Origin: Ancistrus triradiatus
Lineage: Eukaryota > Chordata > Actinopteri > Siluriformes > Loricariidae
Assembly (NCBI GenBank): GCA_025084515.1
Contig: JAJAGP010001685.1
Location: 104,895 to 168,894 of the forward strand
Length of the DNA stretch: 64,000 nucleotides
Reading direction: 5' to 3'
The notes beneath the pieces were generated by a model that saw nothing but the letters and a program-made list of their open reading frames with translations, had not been told where the DNA came from and ran no database searches. The position numbers and the translations under genes were made by a program. Every line of letters begins with the position of its first letter. Position 1 is the first letter of the stretch. Positions 23,225 to 35,149 of the stretch are shown in pieces.

Positions 23225-24000
23225 ATACAGTTATATATACCACCCCAAATCAGAAAAGGTTGGCATGGTATGGAAAATGCAAATAAAAAAACTGCAGTGT
23301 TCCTTACATTTACGCTGACCGTATGAACCTGAGATATTTCATGTTTTTTTCTAGTCAACTTAATTTCCTTTGTTAATAAACATCCATTTCTGCATTTCAG
23401 GCCTGCAACACATTTCAAAAAAAGTTTGGACTGGGGCAATTTAATTCTAATCATGATTTGGTACAAAAACAGTATCCACGAAAGGCTGAGTCTTTGAGGA
23501 GTAAAGATGATCAGAGGATCTCCAGTTTATCAACAAATGTGTGAGATAATGATTGAAATGTTTAAAAACAATGTTCCTCAAAGAAAGACTGGAAGGGATT
23601 TATATATTTCTCCCTCTACAGAGCATAATATCATTAAGCGATTCATGAAACACCATTCATCAATAGCTGATAGAACCACATGGGCAGGGGATTCCTTTAT
23701 CAAACCTTTATCAAGCTCTACAATACAGAGTTACAGTCACAGATACCACTTAAAACGTTACTGTGCTAAAAAGAAGCCTTATGTTATAACCATGTCCAGA
23801 AGGGGCGTCGGCTTCTCTGGGCTCGGAGGCCTCTGGGATGGACCATCATACAGTGGGAACGGGGATTGAACGGGGCTCTGTCATGGTATGGGGTCGGGTC
23901 AGGGCCCTTGGTCAAGGTAATTTCCACTTCTGTGAAAAGTACATTGAGATTTCAGAGCAACATAAGCTGCCTTCAAGATGACATATTTTCCAGGAATGTC
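23225..24000 (+). pseudogene. Degenerate Tc1/mariner transposase copy
   Basis: It starts with the family 5' end (ACCCCAAATCAGAAAAGG-like at 23240), passes ATTTCAGGCCTGCAACAC and GGTACAAAAACAGTATCCAC, and enters a transposase frame (MCEIMIEMFKNNVPQRKTGR, then DLYISPSTEHNIIKRF). Internal deletions skip to HHSSIADRTTWA and again to the SVMVWG block at 23880. Homology ends near 24000, without a 3' terminus. It is non-functional. Confidence 0.85.
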
Positions 24001-25300
24001 CATGCATTTTGACTTCATCACTATGTATCCTCGGTGCCAACATGTCTTTTTAGTGTTGTGAGAAGGACCAGGAACATTACAAAGTGGTAAATGCTTTAGC
24101 ATAACAACTTTCTTTTTCACAGATGGACGTTTATGAACATGTACCATCTTGGGTTCATGCTGTCTGCAATGAATTAGAAGTGACCATCCCAAGTTGGTTT
24201 AATTTATTTGGTTTTCTCTAAAGTTTCAGAGTGAATTTCCGCCATTCATGCTTGGGAACGACCTTAACAGGCTAATTGACAATAAATGAACAGATAAAAA
24301 TCATAGTTAGCTTAATGGACAGCTTAATGCACTAGGCTAATGCACTCAGACATTTAAAGCAAATTTTCGATTTAATTGCACGTTCCATTCACCTAAGTGA
24401 TGCATTTGCCCTAAATCTAACAATGTACTCTTTGAAAGACGAATAATAAAAAGAGGACGATGTGTTTTACTACATGAATGGTAAGTGCTGCTTTTTCTTT
24501 ACAAACATCACGACCGTCCACCTGCTGAGAGGTACAAATGTTCCTATTGAAAAAAAAACGCAATGGAGGAGCACTTCTGTGTGTTCGGGCGCTTTGAGAT
24601 GACATGCTGTCTGGTGTAAAAGTATGGTAAAGGGATAACTGGCTCGCTGGTGACAGCCACACTCCACAATTACTGCTGATTACATGCCTTCTTCTCGTGC
24701 CAGTCTGTGTCGCCAATTGACTGAGATTTCTATTTCTAAACTCTCTATCCGAGACTGATTGGGTCTCCCTTTCAAGTGATACATCCAAAATCATAATTTA
24801 CCTGTCAGCAAAACAGAGGACACCCAGCAAGACGCCACTCAGCCACAGGGCTAATGGCGAGTCCTCTTATATTTGTTTTGCATCCGAGCAGATCTGCCGT
24901 TTTCGGACGATTCGGCTAATTAAACACGGCTCAGGCTCTACCTGAGAACCGTCCACTTTAAAGTCCTGTTTACAAGGACAATCTACAGATAACCTGATCT
25001 TATTTAGAAATACATTAAATAAATAAAAACAAACCTTATAGCGATGGCGTGACGGCCCAGATCTCTGCCCACATTCCACCTTTGTTTAACCAAATATGCA
25101 AATCCTTCACAAATGTTACCAGAATCTGAATCCCGTGATGAACCTTTATTATGGACCAAATTTGGCCCACAGTAAACTTGCCTTTGCCAACAACCAAGCC
25201 CAGTTTGTTTGTCATACTGCCATTCATTGACTCCATGACTTATTAGTTTAGACAAATTAGTTTCATTCTTAGATTTATCATCTACGCCGCCCAAGGAGGT
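24001..25300. other. Intergenic region, no gene seen
   Basis: Open frames at 24417-24794 and 24867-25294 on the minus strand lack recognisable domains and were not called. No RNA gene was seen. Confidence 0.4.
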
Positions 25301-25304
25301 TGGG

Positions 25305-25505
25305 TCCCTTTTTGAGTCTTGGTCCTCCTAAGGTTTCTTCCTATAACACTCAGGGAGTTTTTCCTTGCCACTGTCGCCCTAGGCTTGCTCAATTTGGGAT
25401 TGGACGTAGTTATTAGGAGGTAATCTGAATTGTAAAGTTGCTTTGGGACAATGCTCCATTGTAAAAAGCGCTATATAAATAGATCTGACTTGCCTTGCAT
25501 TGCAT
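25305..25505 (+). repeat. LINE 3'-end fragment
   Basis: Landmarks are GGAGTTTTTCCTTGCCACTG, GGCTTGCTCAATTTGGGATT, AAGTTGCTTTGGGACAATG and AAAAAGCGCTATATAAATAG. This is the typical 3' tail of a common fish non-LTR element. Related tails occur at 45896-45955 (minus), 46680-46775 and 55380-55500. Confidence 0.7.
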
Positions 25506-25544
25506 TTAGGTTTTAATCAGTTTTATTCAAGATCCAGATTCATA

Positions 25545-25985
25545 TTTATTCATACAACTCCAAATCAGAGGTGGGACAGTATGGAAAGTGCAAACAACAA
25601 AATCCACAGTGTTTCTTACTTACTCTTATTTACATTTGCTTTTATGTCATTGCAGACATTGTGAATCCCAAATATTTCATGTGTTTCGCTGGTCAATTTA
25701 ATTTTATTTGTTAATAAACATCTATTCCTGCATTTCAGGCCTGCAACACATACCAAAAAAAAGTTGGAACAGGGGCAATTTAGGGCTAGAAATAAGATAA
25801 AAAGCTAAATAATGACATGATTTGAAACAGGTGATTATAATCCATATTGGTTCCAAAAGCAGCATCCAGGAAAGGCTTAGACTTTGAGGAGCAAAGATGA
25901 TCAGAGGATCTCCAGTATATCACCAAATCTGTGAGAAAATGATTGACGTTTTTAAAAACAATGTTCCTCAAAGAAAGAAATACAG
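25545..25985 (+). mobile_element. 5' part of a Tc1/mariner element
   Basis: It has ACTCCAAATCAGAGGTGGGA, CATTTCAGGCCTGCAACAC, CCAAAAGCAGCATCCAGG and ACAATGTTCCTCAAAGAAAG, and then homology ends. It is the same family as 23.2 kb, with only the terminal repeat and the start of the transposase. Confidence 0.8.
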
Positions 25986-26760
25986 TACGTTCACGTATGA
26001 TCCCTTCTTTTTTGGCCAGTCGTAGCTGTGTGCTTCCTACATCTCTGAACGTTGGTTATTTACTTAATACAAAGCCCTTTCACATAATACCTTATCATTT
26101 TATCTTTGTCAATATTGTAAATAAATTGTAGGAGTGATTGCTGTCACACACCGAAGGCATCAATAAATAGTGACGTGAATATGCAAAATATTCAGACACT
26201 ATTGTAAAACTGTACACACTGGTCATGATGAGATGTTTTTGTAATTTTGCCGCCTGGTTCAAATCTTTTCCTGTGAACGAATGAAGGCAAAAATGTATTC
26301 TCGAAGTGGTGAAGACATCTTTTTGCTGCTCACATTTTAAAAAGTCTTAGAACACATCAACCCAGTTAGAACAGTCTCTAGAACAAACGGGAGACAACAA
26401 GCTCGATCAGTAAGCTTTTGATTGAATGAGGACTTCTACTATTTAACTCCTCCTCCTCATGGATCCACAGTGTTGATTGCCTGCTTATGTCCTATTATAC
26501 AGTCATTTACTATTATGTTTAAGACCTGGGTTGTTAAATTGAACAGACGTTGATCGGATGGCCGTTAAACAGTGTTTAATGTACACGTTTCTTAATATTA
26601 ACTTCTACTGAAACATGCTTAAATAAAGTTCCCTTGCATTGCATAAAGCAAACAACTAAATACAAACAAATAAAACAAACATTGGCATTTATTTATGAAC
26701 TGAAAGTGAAAACCACACACATTCACCAGCTATTCACAAATATCATGCTCATTTCTGGAG
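25986..26760. other. 3' flank of the GIMAP-like gene
   Basis: No further exon was recognised. On the minus strand AATAAA-like sequences occur in this stretch (e.g. TTTATT around 26687), which could serve polyadenylation, but none is clearly preferred. Confidence 0.35.
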
Positions 26761-29700
26761 TCACTCTGCTTGGTAATAACATCCATGGTTTGCTTCGACC
26801 ATTTCATAAATCTTCTCCAGAATCTCTACAACCCCAGCTTCCCTGTGTCTGTTATCCAGCACGTGGTATCTCCCCCCACATTTCTGCACGAGCCACTCCA
26901 AGTCGCCGTTCCTTTTAATGTGCTGCTGAACGCTCTCGCCCAGAACCTCGGCCCAGGTGAACAGGACGATGGTGTGCCTCCACGCTGCCTTCCCCAGAGC
27001 AGACATGGTTCCCTCCACTGCCCTCCTGTACCGGGCTGTAAAGGATAAGTAAGCAGGCAAGAGTAGGACGAAGGCGTGGGGGCCGGGCGTACACATGGAT
27101 ACACCGTGCATGAGTTCGTTATTACATGAGTTAGATCTCCATTTTATCCCACGGGGCTCCACAATGAGAAGGGGCTTCCCAGATATGCTGCCCCTCCATG
27201 GGTCAGTTGTATTGGCATCTGCATCAGAGCTTTGTCCCAGGATGGTGCTTCGGCCCAAATTTCGAGACGACCATGCTTCACCTATGAGCATCAATCTCAG
27301 TTCAGGAATGTGGGAGTCTAATGCTGGAGGGGTTGGATGATCAGAACTGGCTGGAACGAATAAGTCCTCAGCTCCATCTTCTAGCTCATGATCTACATTC
27401 TTTTCCTGGTCTATCCCAGCTTCTAGCGCCCTTTTGCTTTTAGATAACTCAAAGTTGGTTTGAGATAAAAGTGCCGTCTCTACGCTCTCATCCTCGGTTG
27501 CGTAGCCGTTTCCGTTCTCTCTGGACTGTATTTCCACAACTGGACCGTCCAATCCAAATTCCTGAAGCACGTTGTCGCCGCTCCCTCCCTGTTTCTCCAT
27601 CCTTCGGCTCCACGGTTGGAAGTCTGAGCTGGGGTTGTTGTTGATCATTCTGAGCTCCATATTGTAGAGATATTTCCCCCACTTCTCCAGCTGCTCCGAT
27701 TTCAACTGCAGGACATGCTTCTCAATGTTCAGCTCGTCTTTTTGCTTGTCGAGCTCAGTCGTATGCTCCTCTATATATTTCCTCTTTGATTCCAGCTCCT
27801 GCTCCATTTCCTTAAAGGCTTGAGCTTTCGGCTTTAGATCTGCTTGGTGTTTCTCCAAGCTGCGTTGTCTGATGTCGAGCTCTTGAGATCTTCTGCTCAG
27901 GTCTTGCTCTTTACTCGTGACTTTCCGTTCTCTCACGGCGAGCTCGTTCTTCAGGTCTGCTAACTGAACCTGTTTGGTTTCAATTATCTCTTGTTTCTTC
28001 TTATGCTCGACTGCCATGTCCCAGTGCTGTTGTTCTTTAACTTGTGCTTCTCCTTCTCTCTTCTGGATAACGATCTCTCTCTTTTCCAGATATATCTCTG
28101 CACTCCTAAGTTCATGCTCCTTTTTCTGAAGCTCGTCCTCTTTCTTTTGCAGTTCTTGTGCTTGCATCTCCAAGGTCTGTTGGACATCCTCCATCTGTAA
28201 TTCACATTTATCGGTTCTCGCATGTTGTTGCTGCTCCAGATTATTCCCCAACGTCTCTTGAGCTTTCAGTTGAAGGTCATGTTCTCGCTTCTGAAGCTCC
28301 TGCTCTTTGTCCTGAAGTTCGCACGATCTTTGTACCAGATCCAGCTCCTTATTACTTAGCTCCACTCTCCATCGTTCATGATCATGCCTGTTTTTCTCCA
28401 GTTCCTGTAAGCCTTTACTGATTTCCTCTTCTCTAATATCCAGACTCTCTTTGAGTTGCTCCACATCCTTCTTTTCTTCCGTAAGTTCCCTTCGTTTTGA
28501 CTTGAGCTCCTCCTCAACACTCCTCAATTCCTTTTCCTTCTCCTCAAGCTGCTGCTTGATGTTTTCGAGCTCTTTTTCCTGCTTCTCAGAAAATTCTCTT
28601 TGCTTGCTCTCCAGCGTTTTCTCTAAAGCCTCACACTCTTCGTACTTCCTTCGAATCTCGTGTTCCTTTGTGTCCAAGTCCGTCTCTCGTTTCTCAAGCT
28701 CGTATTCAGCATTTATAAGGTCCTGTTCTCTTCTCGCCAAGGCACTTGCACGGTTTTCTTGCTCGTTCAGTAGCTCTTGCTCACGTTTCTGAATCTCCTC
28801 AGTTTTTTCCAGCAGCTCTTGTATCTTCATCTGTAGACCACATTCTGTCTGTGAGATTTCGTCCTCTTTCTTATGGAGATCTTTTGATCGTTCTATTATG
28901 ATGCTTTCTTTTTCGGTTAGCTCGGCTTGCCATGTTTCATTATCATGCTTGTTTTTCTCCAGGTCTTGCACAGTTTTTGTAAGTTCTTGCTCTTTTTTGG
29001 TGACTTCCTTTTCTCTAACATCCAGACTCTTTCTAAGTTTCTCCACATTCTTCTTTTCTTCTGTAAGTTCCCTTTGTTTTAATTTGAGCTCCTCCTCCAC
29101 CTTCCTCAGTTCTTTTTCTTTCTGCTTGATGTTTTCAAACACGTTTTCCTGTTTCTCAGAAAATTCTCTTTCCATGCTCTGCAGCAGTTTCTCCGAAGCC
29201 TCACACTCTTCATACTTCCTGCAAATCTGATCTTCTTTCGCATCCAAGTCCCTCTCTCTTTTCTCAAGCTCGAGCTCAGTGTTTACGAGGTCCTGCTCTC
29301 TTCTCGCCAAGGCACCAGCACGGTTTTCTTGCTCATTCAGTAGCTCTTCCTCATGTTTCTGAATCTCCTCAGTTTTTTCCAGCAGCTCCTGGATCTTGAT
29401 CTGTAGGTCATGTTCTCTTTGCAAGATATTTTCCTCTTTCTTGTGGAGTTCTTTCAATCGTTCCATCATGGCAGCTTCTTTTTCAGTTAGCTCTGCTTTC
29501 CGTATTTCATTATCATGCTTGTTTTTCTCCAGTTCTTGCATGGCTTTTGAAAGTTCTTGCGTCTTGCCTTTGCAAGTATTCTCCGAGTCTGTTAAACGTT
29601 GTTCTATTTGTCTGATCTCCCTTTCTTGGATGTCCAGGTTCTCTGTGCGGTTCTCCACCTCGTTTTTTTCCTCCTGAATTTTTATTCGTTTTACCGCAAG

Positions 29701-32700
29701 CTCTTCTTCGATTGTCTTCAGCTCATTTTCTTTTTCTTTCAGCCGTTGTTTGATGTTTTCCAAATCTATTTCTTGCTTTTTAGACAATTCTATCTGTTCG
29801 TGGTGCTTTGATTCCAGTTCCTTTTCCCTCATCTCCAGACCTTCTTGGCGTCTTTGGTTTGTTTGCTTCTCATGCTCCAGTCTGACCTCCTTATCTTTAA
29901 GTGTCTGTTTTTCACTTTTTAGCAGTTCCTCTCTCTGACTGATTTCATCGTCTTGTTTCTTCAAGTCTCTTTTGCCTCTTTCAAGCTCTTGCACATTTTT
30001 CCTCCAGACCTGCTCTCGTTCGCTCAGCTCCAGCTCTCTGTTGTGAAGCTCCAGCTCCCTTTCGGCTTCCTTGACATCCATTTCGGCTCTTCTTTCCGAA
30101 AGCCTCTCCTCATAGTACTTTCTCATCTCTTCAATTTTCAGCTCTAGTTCTTTAACCTTCTCGTTTGTGACCTCTAGTTCTGTTTGCTGTGTGTGATTGG
30201 TCTGTTTCAGCAAAAATATCTCCTTCTCCTTCTCTTCGATGTTTTCTTGGTTGAGAGCATCTTTGACTTTCCCCATTTCTTCATATTGGTTGAGCACATC
30301 TCTAATCTCCTTCTCGTGTTTTGCTACCTGGACCTGCAGCTCTCTCACATAGTTCTTACACTTCACCTGAAGCTCCTCGATCTCCTGCGTGAGTGCTGTG
30401 TTCTGATTTTCCAGTTTCTGCCCCCAGATTTGCGTCTCTCTCTGACTCTTTTGCAACTCTTCCACATCTACTTTCCTATTTTCATTCTCTCGTTGTAGCT
30501 GGTTGATCATGTTTTCCTTCGCCTCCAAGATCCTCCTCACGTCGTCCTCCTTTTTTCTTGCGTTTTCCTCATAAGCATTCTTCGCAGCCTCCATTTCTTC
30601 CTTCAGGAACCCATTCTCTCTTTTCAGGAACTCTTCCATTTCTTTATACTCGTCCTCTAAACATTTTATCCTCACATTCTGTTCTGCTATGGCAGCCTCG
30701 CTTTTGTTTCGAACATTTTCCAAGCTTCGGTGTTTGTCGTCGATGGCCTGCTTGAGCTGTTTAATCTCTTGTTCTTTATCGCATATTTCCATGTCTTTCT
30801 CCTTCAATTTGTCTCGCATTTCCTGCTCCTGCTCCTTTTGCCTCTGGTGTCCGGCGCTGATTTCGGCGTCTTTCCCCAGGAGTTTATCGAGAAGCTCATT
30901 GTATTTTAACACGGTGCTTTCGTGCATTTGTCTCTCCTCCCCGGCTGACTTGACTTGATCTTGAAACGCGAGCTGCAGCTCTTCCATCTCTTTTGTCATC
31001 AGCACTATCATCTCTCTTAGCTTGCTTTTCTCGGTTTCCCACTTCTCGGTCATTTCTCTCCCTCTTTCTTCTTGCTCCTTTACTTTGTTGTCAGTTTTTA
31101 GTTGTAGCTGTTCCATCTCTTGTAGCTTCTTCTCAAATTCATTTTTCTCTTCTTGGTTTCTTTGGAGCTCTCGATCTTTCTGTAGGAGCTCTAACTTCAG
31201 CTCGTCTCCCTGCTTCTCTTTTCGATCCACCTCCTCTTTCAGAAGACTGACCTCATTTTCAGCATCTTCGACCCTTTTACTGAGCTCTTCTTCCGTCCTT
31301 TTTCTATCTTGCTCTTTGAGCAGGCTCGTCCGTTCGAGCTCCATCGCTTTGACTTGCAGCTCCTCAAGTTTTTCTTTCAATTCTTCACTTTCCCTCTCTT
31401 TCTCATCCAAATTTATAACCAGCTCTGCCTTCTCATGGTGTGTGTGATTGAGAGCGGCAATGACTCGACTGTTTTCCAGGCTCAGGTCTTGAATCTCTCG
31501 TTCTTTATCCTCCGTTAACCAGGCCATCCTCTCCTCCAGTTCACCCATAATGCTCTTTCTGTCCTCTTCCACTTTATCCGTTCCTTCGTCCCTTCCTCGG
31601 GTCGTTTTCTCCGGCGATTTGACTTTGTCTCTCCTCCAGTCGAAGAACCGCCTGATGCTTTTCACCTCCCTCTCCCTCATCTTCTTGAGCTCTGTTTCTT
31701 GGCGCTGAAGCTTCTCCTGAACCTCTTTCAGCTTCAGGTTGAAACGTTCGTTCTTCTGCTTCCCGAGCAATTGAATCTCCTGCACAATCGGTGAGAAAGC
31801 CTCACACCGATTCCAAGCCGCCATCTTCTCCACCTTTTCTAGCAAGCCTGTTATCTGAGCTTCCGTGCAGGTGCTGCTAATCACGTGGTACCTGCTTCCA
31901 CATTTCTCCATCAGCCACTGAAGATCTTTGCCACCACCTTGGATGTGCTGCTCGATGGTAACCTCCTCCCTCAGCTGGTCACCCCTTGTGAAGAGCAACA
32001 TAGTGTGTCTCCACACTCCTTCACCGAATAGCGCCAAGTGCTCTTTTACCGCCGACGCCTTGACCAGGGCGTCAACCCTTAGTGTTAACAGAAAGGCATG
32101 AGGACCAGGAGGGCATAGTGTCACACTCGCACAAATTTCTCTCTTCACTCTGTCTGTGGTGATTCCTTCAGGACCTCCCTCCCATCCAGGAACATCCACC
32201 ACTGTCACCTGTCTTCCTGAAAACTCGGCCTGCTGGCGTAAACATTCCTCCGTAGCCTGGCCCGTTTTGAAATAAGCAGACCCTCTGAGGATGGCATTCC
32301 CTGCAGAGCTTTTGCCAGTCTCCCTTTCACCCAGGAGGATGAGGCGCAATTCGGGAAGACGACGAGAGCCTCTGGAGAACAGACTCCTCTCAACCAGGTC
32401 TTCAGATGGTGAAGTATCAGCTGCAAAGATGAGAGGAAAGATTTAAAAACTGGGTTGGCAAACTGTTTTTTTTTCATGTTTTTAACCCTATTTAATGAGC
32501 ATTCAGTGCATTTGTTTGCAAAATTGCTTCTGATAGCTTCTGCTGGACAGTGTGGATGTTTGGGAATGCTTGTAACACTCGTTGGTTGTTTGTAAAGCTC
32601 GTTAAGTCCTGGTAATGATCACTGAATGTTCATAATACTCGATGAATGTTCGTAATGCTCGCTGAATGTTCGCAGACTCGTTGAATGCTCTCTGAATGCT

Positions 32701-34043
32701 CTTAATGCTCATGATCCTCTTTGAATGTTTGCAGTGGTTGTTTGAATATTTGCAATGCTCGTGGAATAGTCATAATGCTCTTTTAATGGTCATATTGTTT
32801 GTAACTCTTGCTGAGTATTCGTAATGCTCATAATGCTCATTGAATGCTCGTTAAATGTTCTTAAGGCTCTTCATGCTTGTCATGTACGAGAAATGCACGT
32901 TTACATTCATTTAACTTCAGCTATAACATTTGTTTGTTGCTGTTGTGACTCTGATTACCAAATTCTGTCACCCTCGACCTGGATTACAGTTTTTGCCCCT
33001 TGGGTTTCAGATGCTGGTTGTTTTTGTTGTCTATTTACTCCCTTTCTCTTTACCACTTTACCACAGTTATTATACAGGCATGCCGAAGGGGCAATTACAC
33101 AGTCGGAGGGCAAAAGTGCAGGTGCTCGGGCGCCCCCTGGAGTCCATCTGTGCACACAACACATTTGTACAGGAAACTCTCCAAATCTTACACACATGAA
33201 GTGCTTTTCTTCTTATAGGGACATTTTATCTTAAGACTATAGCAAATCAAATCAGTATCTCTTCGGATAAAGTTAGAAAGCAGGTCTCACTTGTTAGGAC
33301 AGCCTTTATGGTTCCTCTTTGTGTTTGAGCCTCCATTATTCTCTGCTTCTTTCTCCTCTCTCTTGCTCTCCTTTTCCCTTCCACCTCCAACCCCAGGAGT
33401 AAAGGGTCTGACTCATAATGTCTTCCCCCTCTTTCCTTCACCATGGCCTCGATTTTCCTGATTAGTTCCTTCACCTGGGTTTCGTCCTTGCGTTTGTTCT
33501 CCAGGACGTGGAATCGGTTTCCACACCTTTCCAGAAGTTTCTTTAAGGATGTCCCTCCGTTCTGGATTCTCTGCTTGATGGGAATGGAGCCCAGTTCGTC
33601 TCCGCGAGTGAACAGCAGCATGGTGTGAGCCCACACGTTCTTGCCCAACGGCTCCAGTTGCTTCTCCACCTGCCGATAATAGTCGTCTGTCACTGAAGCG
33701 AAGGATCTCGCCACGAGCAGCAACGCATGGGGTCCGGGTGGGCAGAGGGACACGCTTCTAATGGTCTCTCTGGTCACCCAGCATGGAGTTCCATTATCGG
33801 AGTAGTACCATTCCCACCCTGGGGTGTCCACCACTGTCACATGTCGGTTTGCTACGTCAGCTTTTCGTTTCACACACTCTTCTGTTGGCTTGCCACTCTC
33901 AAGCCCTCCGGTCAGGCCAAGAATCGTATTTCCTGTGGAACTCTTTCCAGTTCCTTTGCGACCCAGAAGGACTAGACGCAGCTCTGGTAAAGGAGGGTTC
34001 CCCCGATGAGGGCTGCCTACCGTCTTAGCCTGGAATCTGGCTC
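26761..34043 (-). CDS. GIMAP-like protein with three AIG1 domains and a giant coiled coil
   Basis: Minus-strand exons are 34043-33291 and 32420-26761 (TGA at 26763-26761). The donor (A|GTGAGA) and acceptor (TTTGCAG|CTGATA) join in phase 1, giving at least 2,136 residues; the first exon(s) with the start codon were not found. Exon 1 encodes AIG1 domain 1: P-loop GRKGTGKSSTGNTILG, G3 DTPGW, conserved SVSLCPPGPHALLLV, G4-like TRGDEL. Exon 2 begins with domain 2: GERETGKSSAGNAILRG, DVPGWEGG, TLCPPGPHAFLL, TRGDQL. About 1,370 Glu/Lys/Gln-rich residues with coiled-coil character follow, then an acidic linker of about 115 residues and domain 3 (about 180 residues). Domain 3 keeps MCTPGPHAFVLLL but has lost the P-loop Lys/Ser, DxPG and G4. 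AIG1/GIMAP proteins are septin-related GTPases that oligomerise on membranes, best known in lymphocytes. GIMAP8 also has three AIG1 domains, but not this coil, so the gene is named only to family level. Confidence 0.88.
28180..29760 (-). repeat. Internal repeat of about 190-208 residues in the coiled coil
   Basis: Three successive blocks within the long exon share the order ENIKQ, EEEL, EKK, LEKN(K/R)HD, ELTEKE, KKE, LLEKTEEIQK, ALARREQDL. The blocks start (ENIKQ codons) near 29755, 29131 and 28561, i.e. 624 and then 570 bp apart, multiples of three. The last two are very alike in DNA, for instance CGGTTTTCTTGCTC at 28751 and 29321. The third block is incomplete at its C-terminal side. This points to in-frame tandem duplication as the way the coil grew. 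Confidence 0.85.
32535..32875. repeat. Minisatellite of GCTCGTTGAATGTTCGTAAT units in an intron
   Basis: About 16 imperfect units of 19-21 bp of the type AATGTTCGTAATGCTCGCTG fill the intron between the two AIG1-encoding exons. Units vary (GCTCATTGAATGCTCGTTAA, ATGTTCGCAGACTCGTTG). Nothing coding was seen in the rest of the intron (32876-33290). Confidence 0.88.
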
Positions 34044-35149
34044 CTGCAAGAGATTTAAGAGAGAAGGTTTAAAGGAACATGATTTTTTTTGTGAGATTTA
34101 TTCGGACAATAATTTAATTCTAGCTCATGTATAACAACGTTATCTTCCACACCAAATGCAGTTTTTTTTGTGCAGTGAAAATGCAACAAGATTTTATCCA
34201 CCCTCTGTTCGATTTTTGCAAACTTGCACTGGTGACAAAAATCTCAGAGAAGGACTTAAAATACAGAACAAGAGTTTACATTTGACAGCAACAGGATGCT
34301 GGTGGAGTCTCAGTAAAGTGAGATGAGAAAACTTAGTTAGGTTCTGAACCTGCAGCGTTCAGATTGCCCTAGACCAGGGATGTGTATAAGCCCCAAGTAA
34401 CTCAAGCCTGGAAGCTCTGGTCAGAAAAGGACATGTTCTTCTGATGCTGTGTGGAAGAAATCTGTAAGATCTGGTTGTTGGGTGTTATGATTAGGAACAT
34501 TGAGGGTGCTGTCCAAAATCAAAGTGAGATTATTGAAAATATTAATATTGAAAAATTGGAAAACGACATGGTCACGATTATTGGCATCCCTGCCTTAGTA
34601 CTTTGTGCAACATCTTCTTTAACTCCTGCTTATCCTGATCAGGGTCATTTGGGGGTCTGGAACCTAGCCTGGGGTACTCAGGTCGCAGGCAGAAGTACAC
34701 CCTGGCGAGGGCAGTCCCTTTGCCATTGTAAAACTTCTATCATGAGTCTTCTATAATGATTGATGAGATCATGTGAACTCTTAACCTCATGCCACATGTC
34801 TGCAGCCAGGTTTAGGCAAGCAGACTGGCATGACCATGCCCGTGGCTCAATTCTGTGGAAACTGACACATGTTGTTTTGGCTTTGGATGGGTGTTTTGGA
34901 TCTTTACCCTGCTAGAAAAGCAACCTTGACCCATCAGTAGCGGCTTAAAAGATGTCGTCTCCTAAAACTTTCATAATGCCATCTGTTCTATCAAGGTTTT
35001 GGGGTTTTTGAAAGGAAACACCCCGGCAGCATCACAGGTCTTCACTATACTTGAGAATTAAGTCAGGATTAAGTGAGGATTGTTATTTTTGACATTATTT
35101 GTTCTCAAAAAGTCCTATTTTTTGTATGTATTTAAAAGATAATTATGAA
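34044..35149. other. Upstream of the GIMAP-like exons; repeat fragments, no exon identified
   Basis: At 34620-34720 CCTGATCAGGGTCATTTGGG and AGCCTGGGGTACTCAGGTCG with GAAGTACACCCTGG resemble a common fish interspersed repeat. The part 34740-35040 reads like a decayed minus-strand Tc1-type element (CTTTACCCTGCTAGAAAAGC), weakly supported. The first exon of the GIMAP-like gene should lie here or further right but was not recognised. Confidence 0.4.

Noticed and set aside
28158..31518. Many Ser/Phe/Leu-rich plus-strand open frames opposite the GIMAP-like coil
   Set aside because: They are the antisense shadow of Glu/Lys/Gln codons (CTC, TTC, TTG) in the coiled-coil exon; they have no domains or splice signals.
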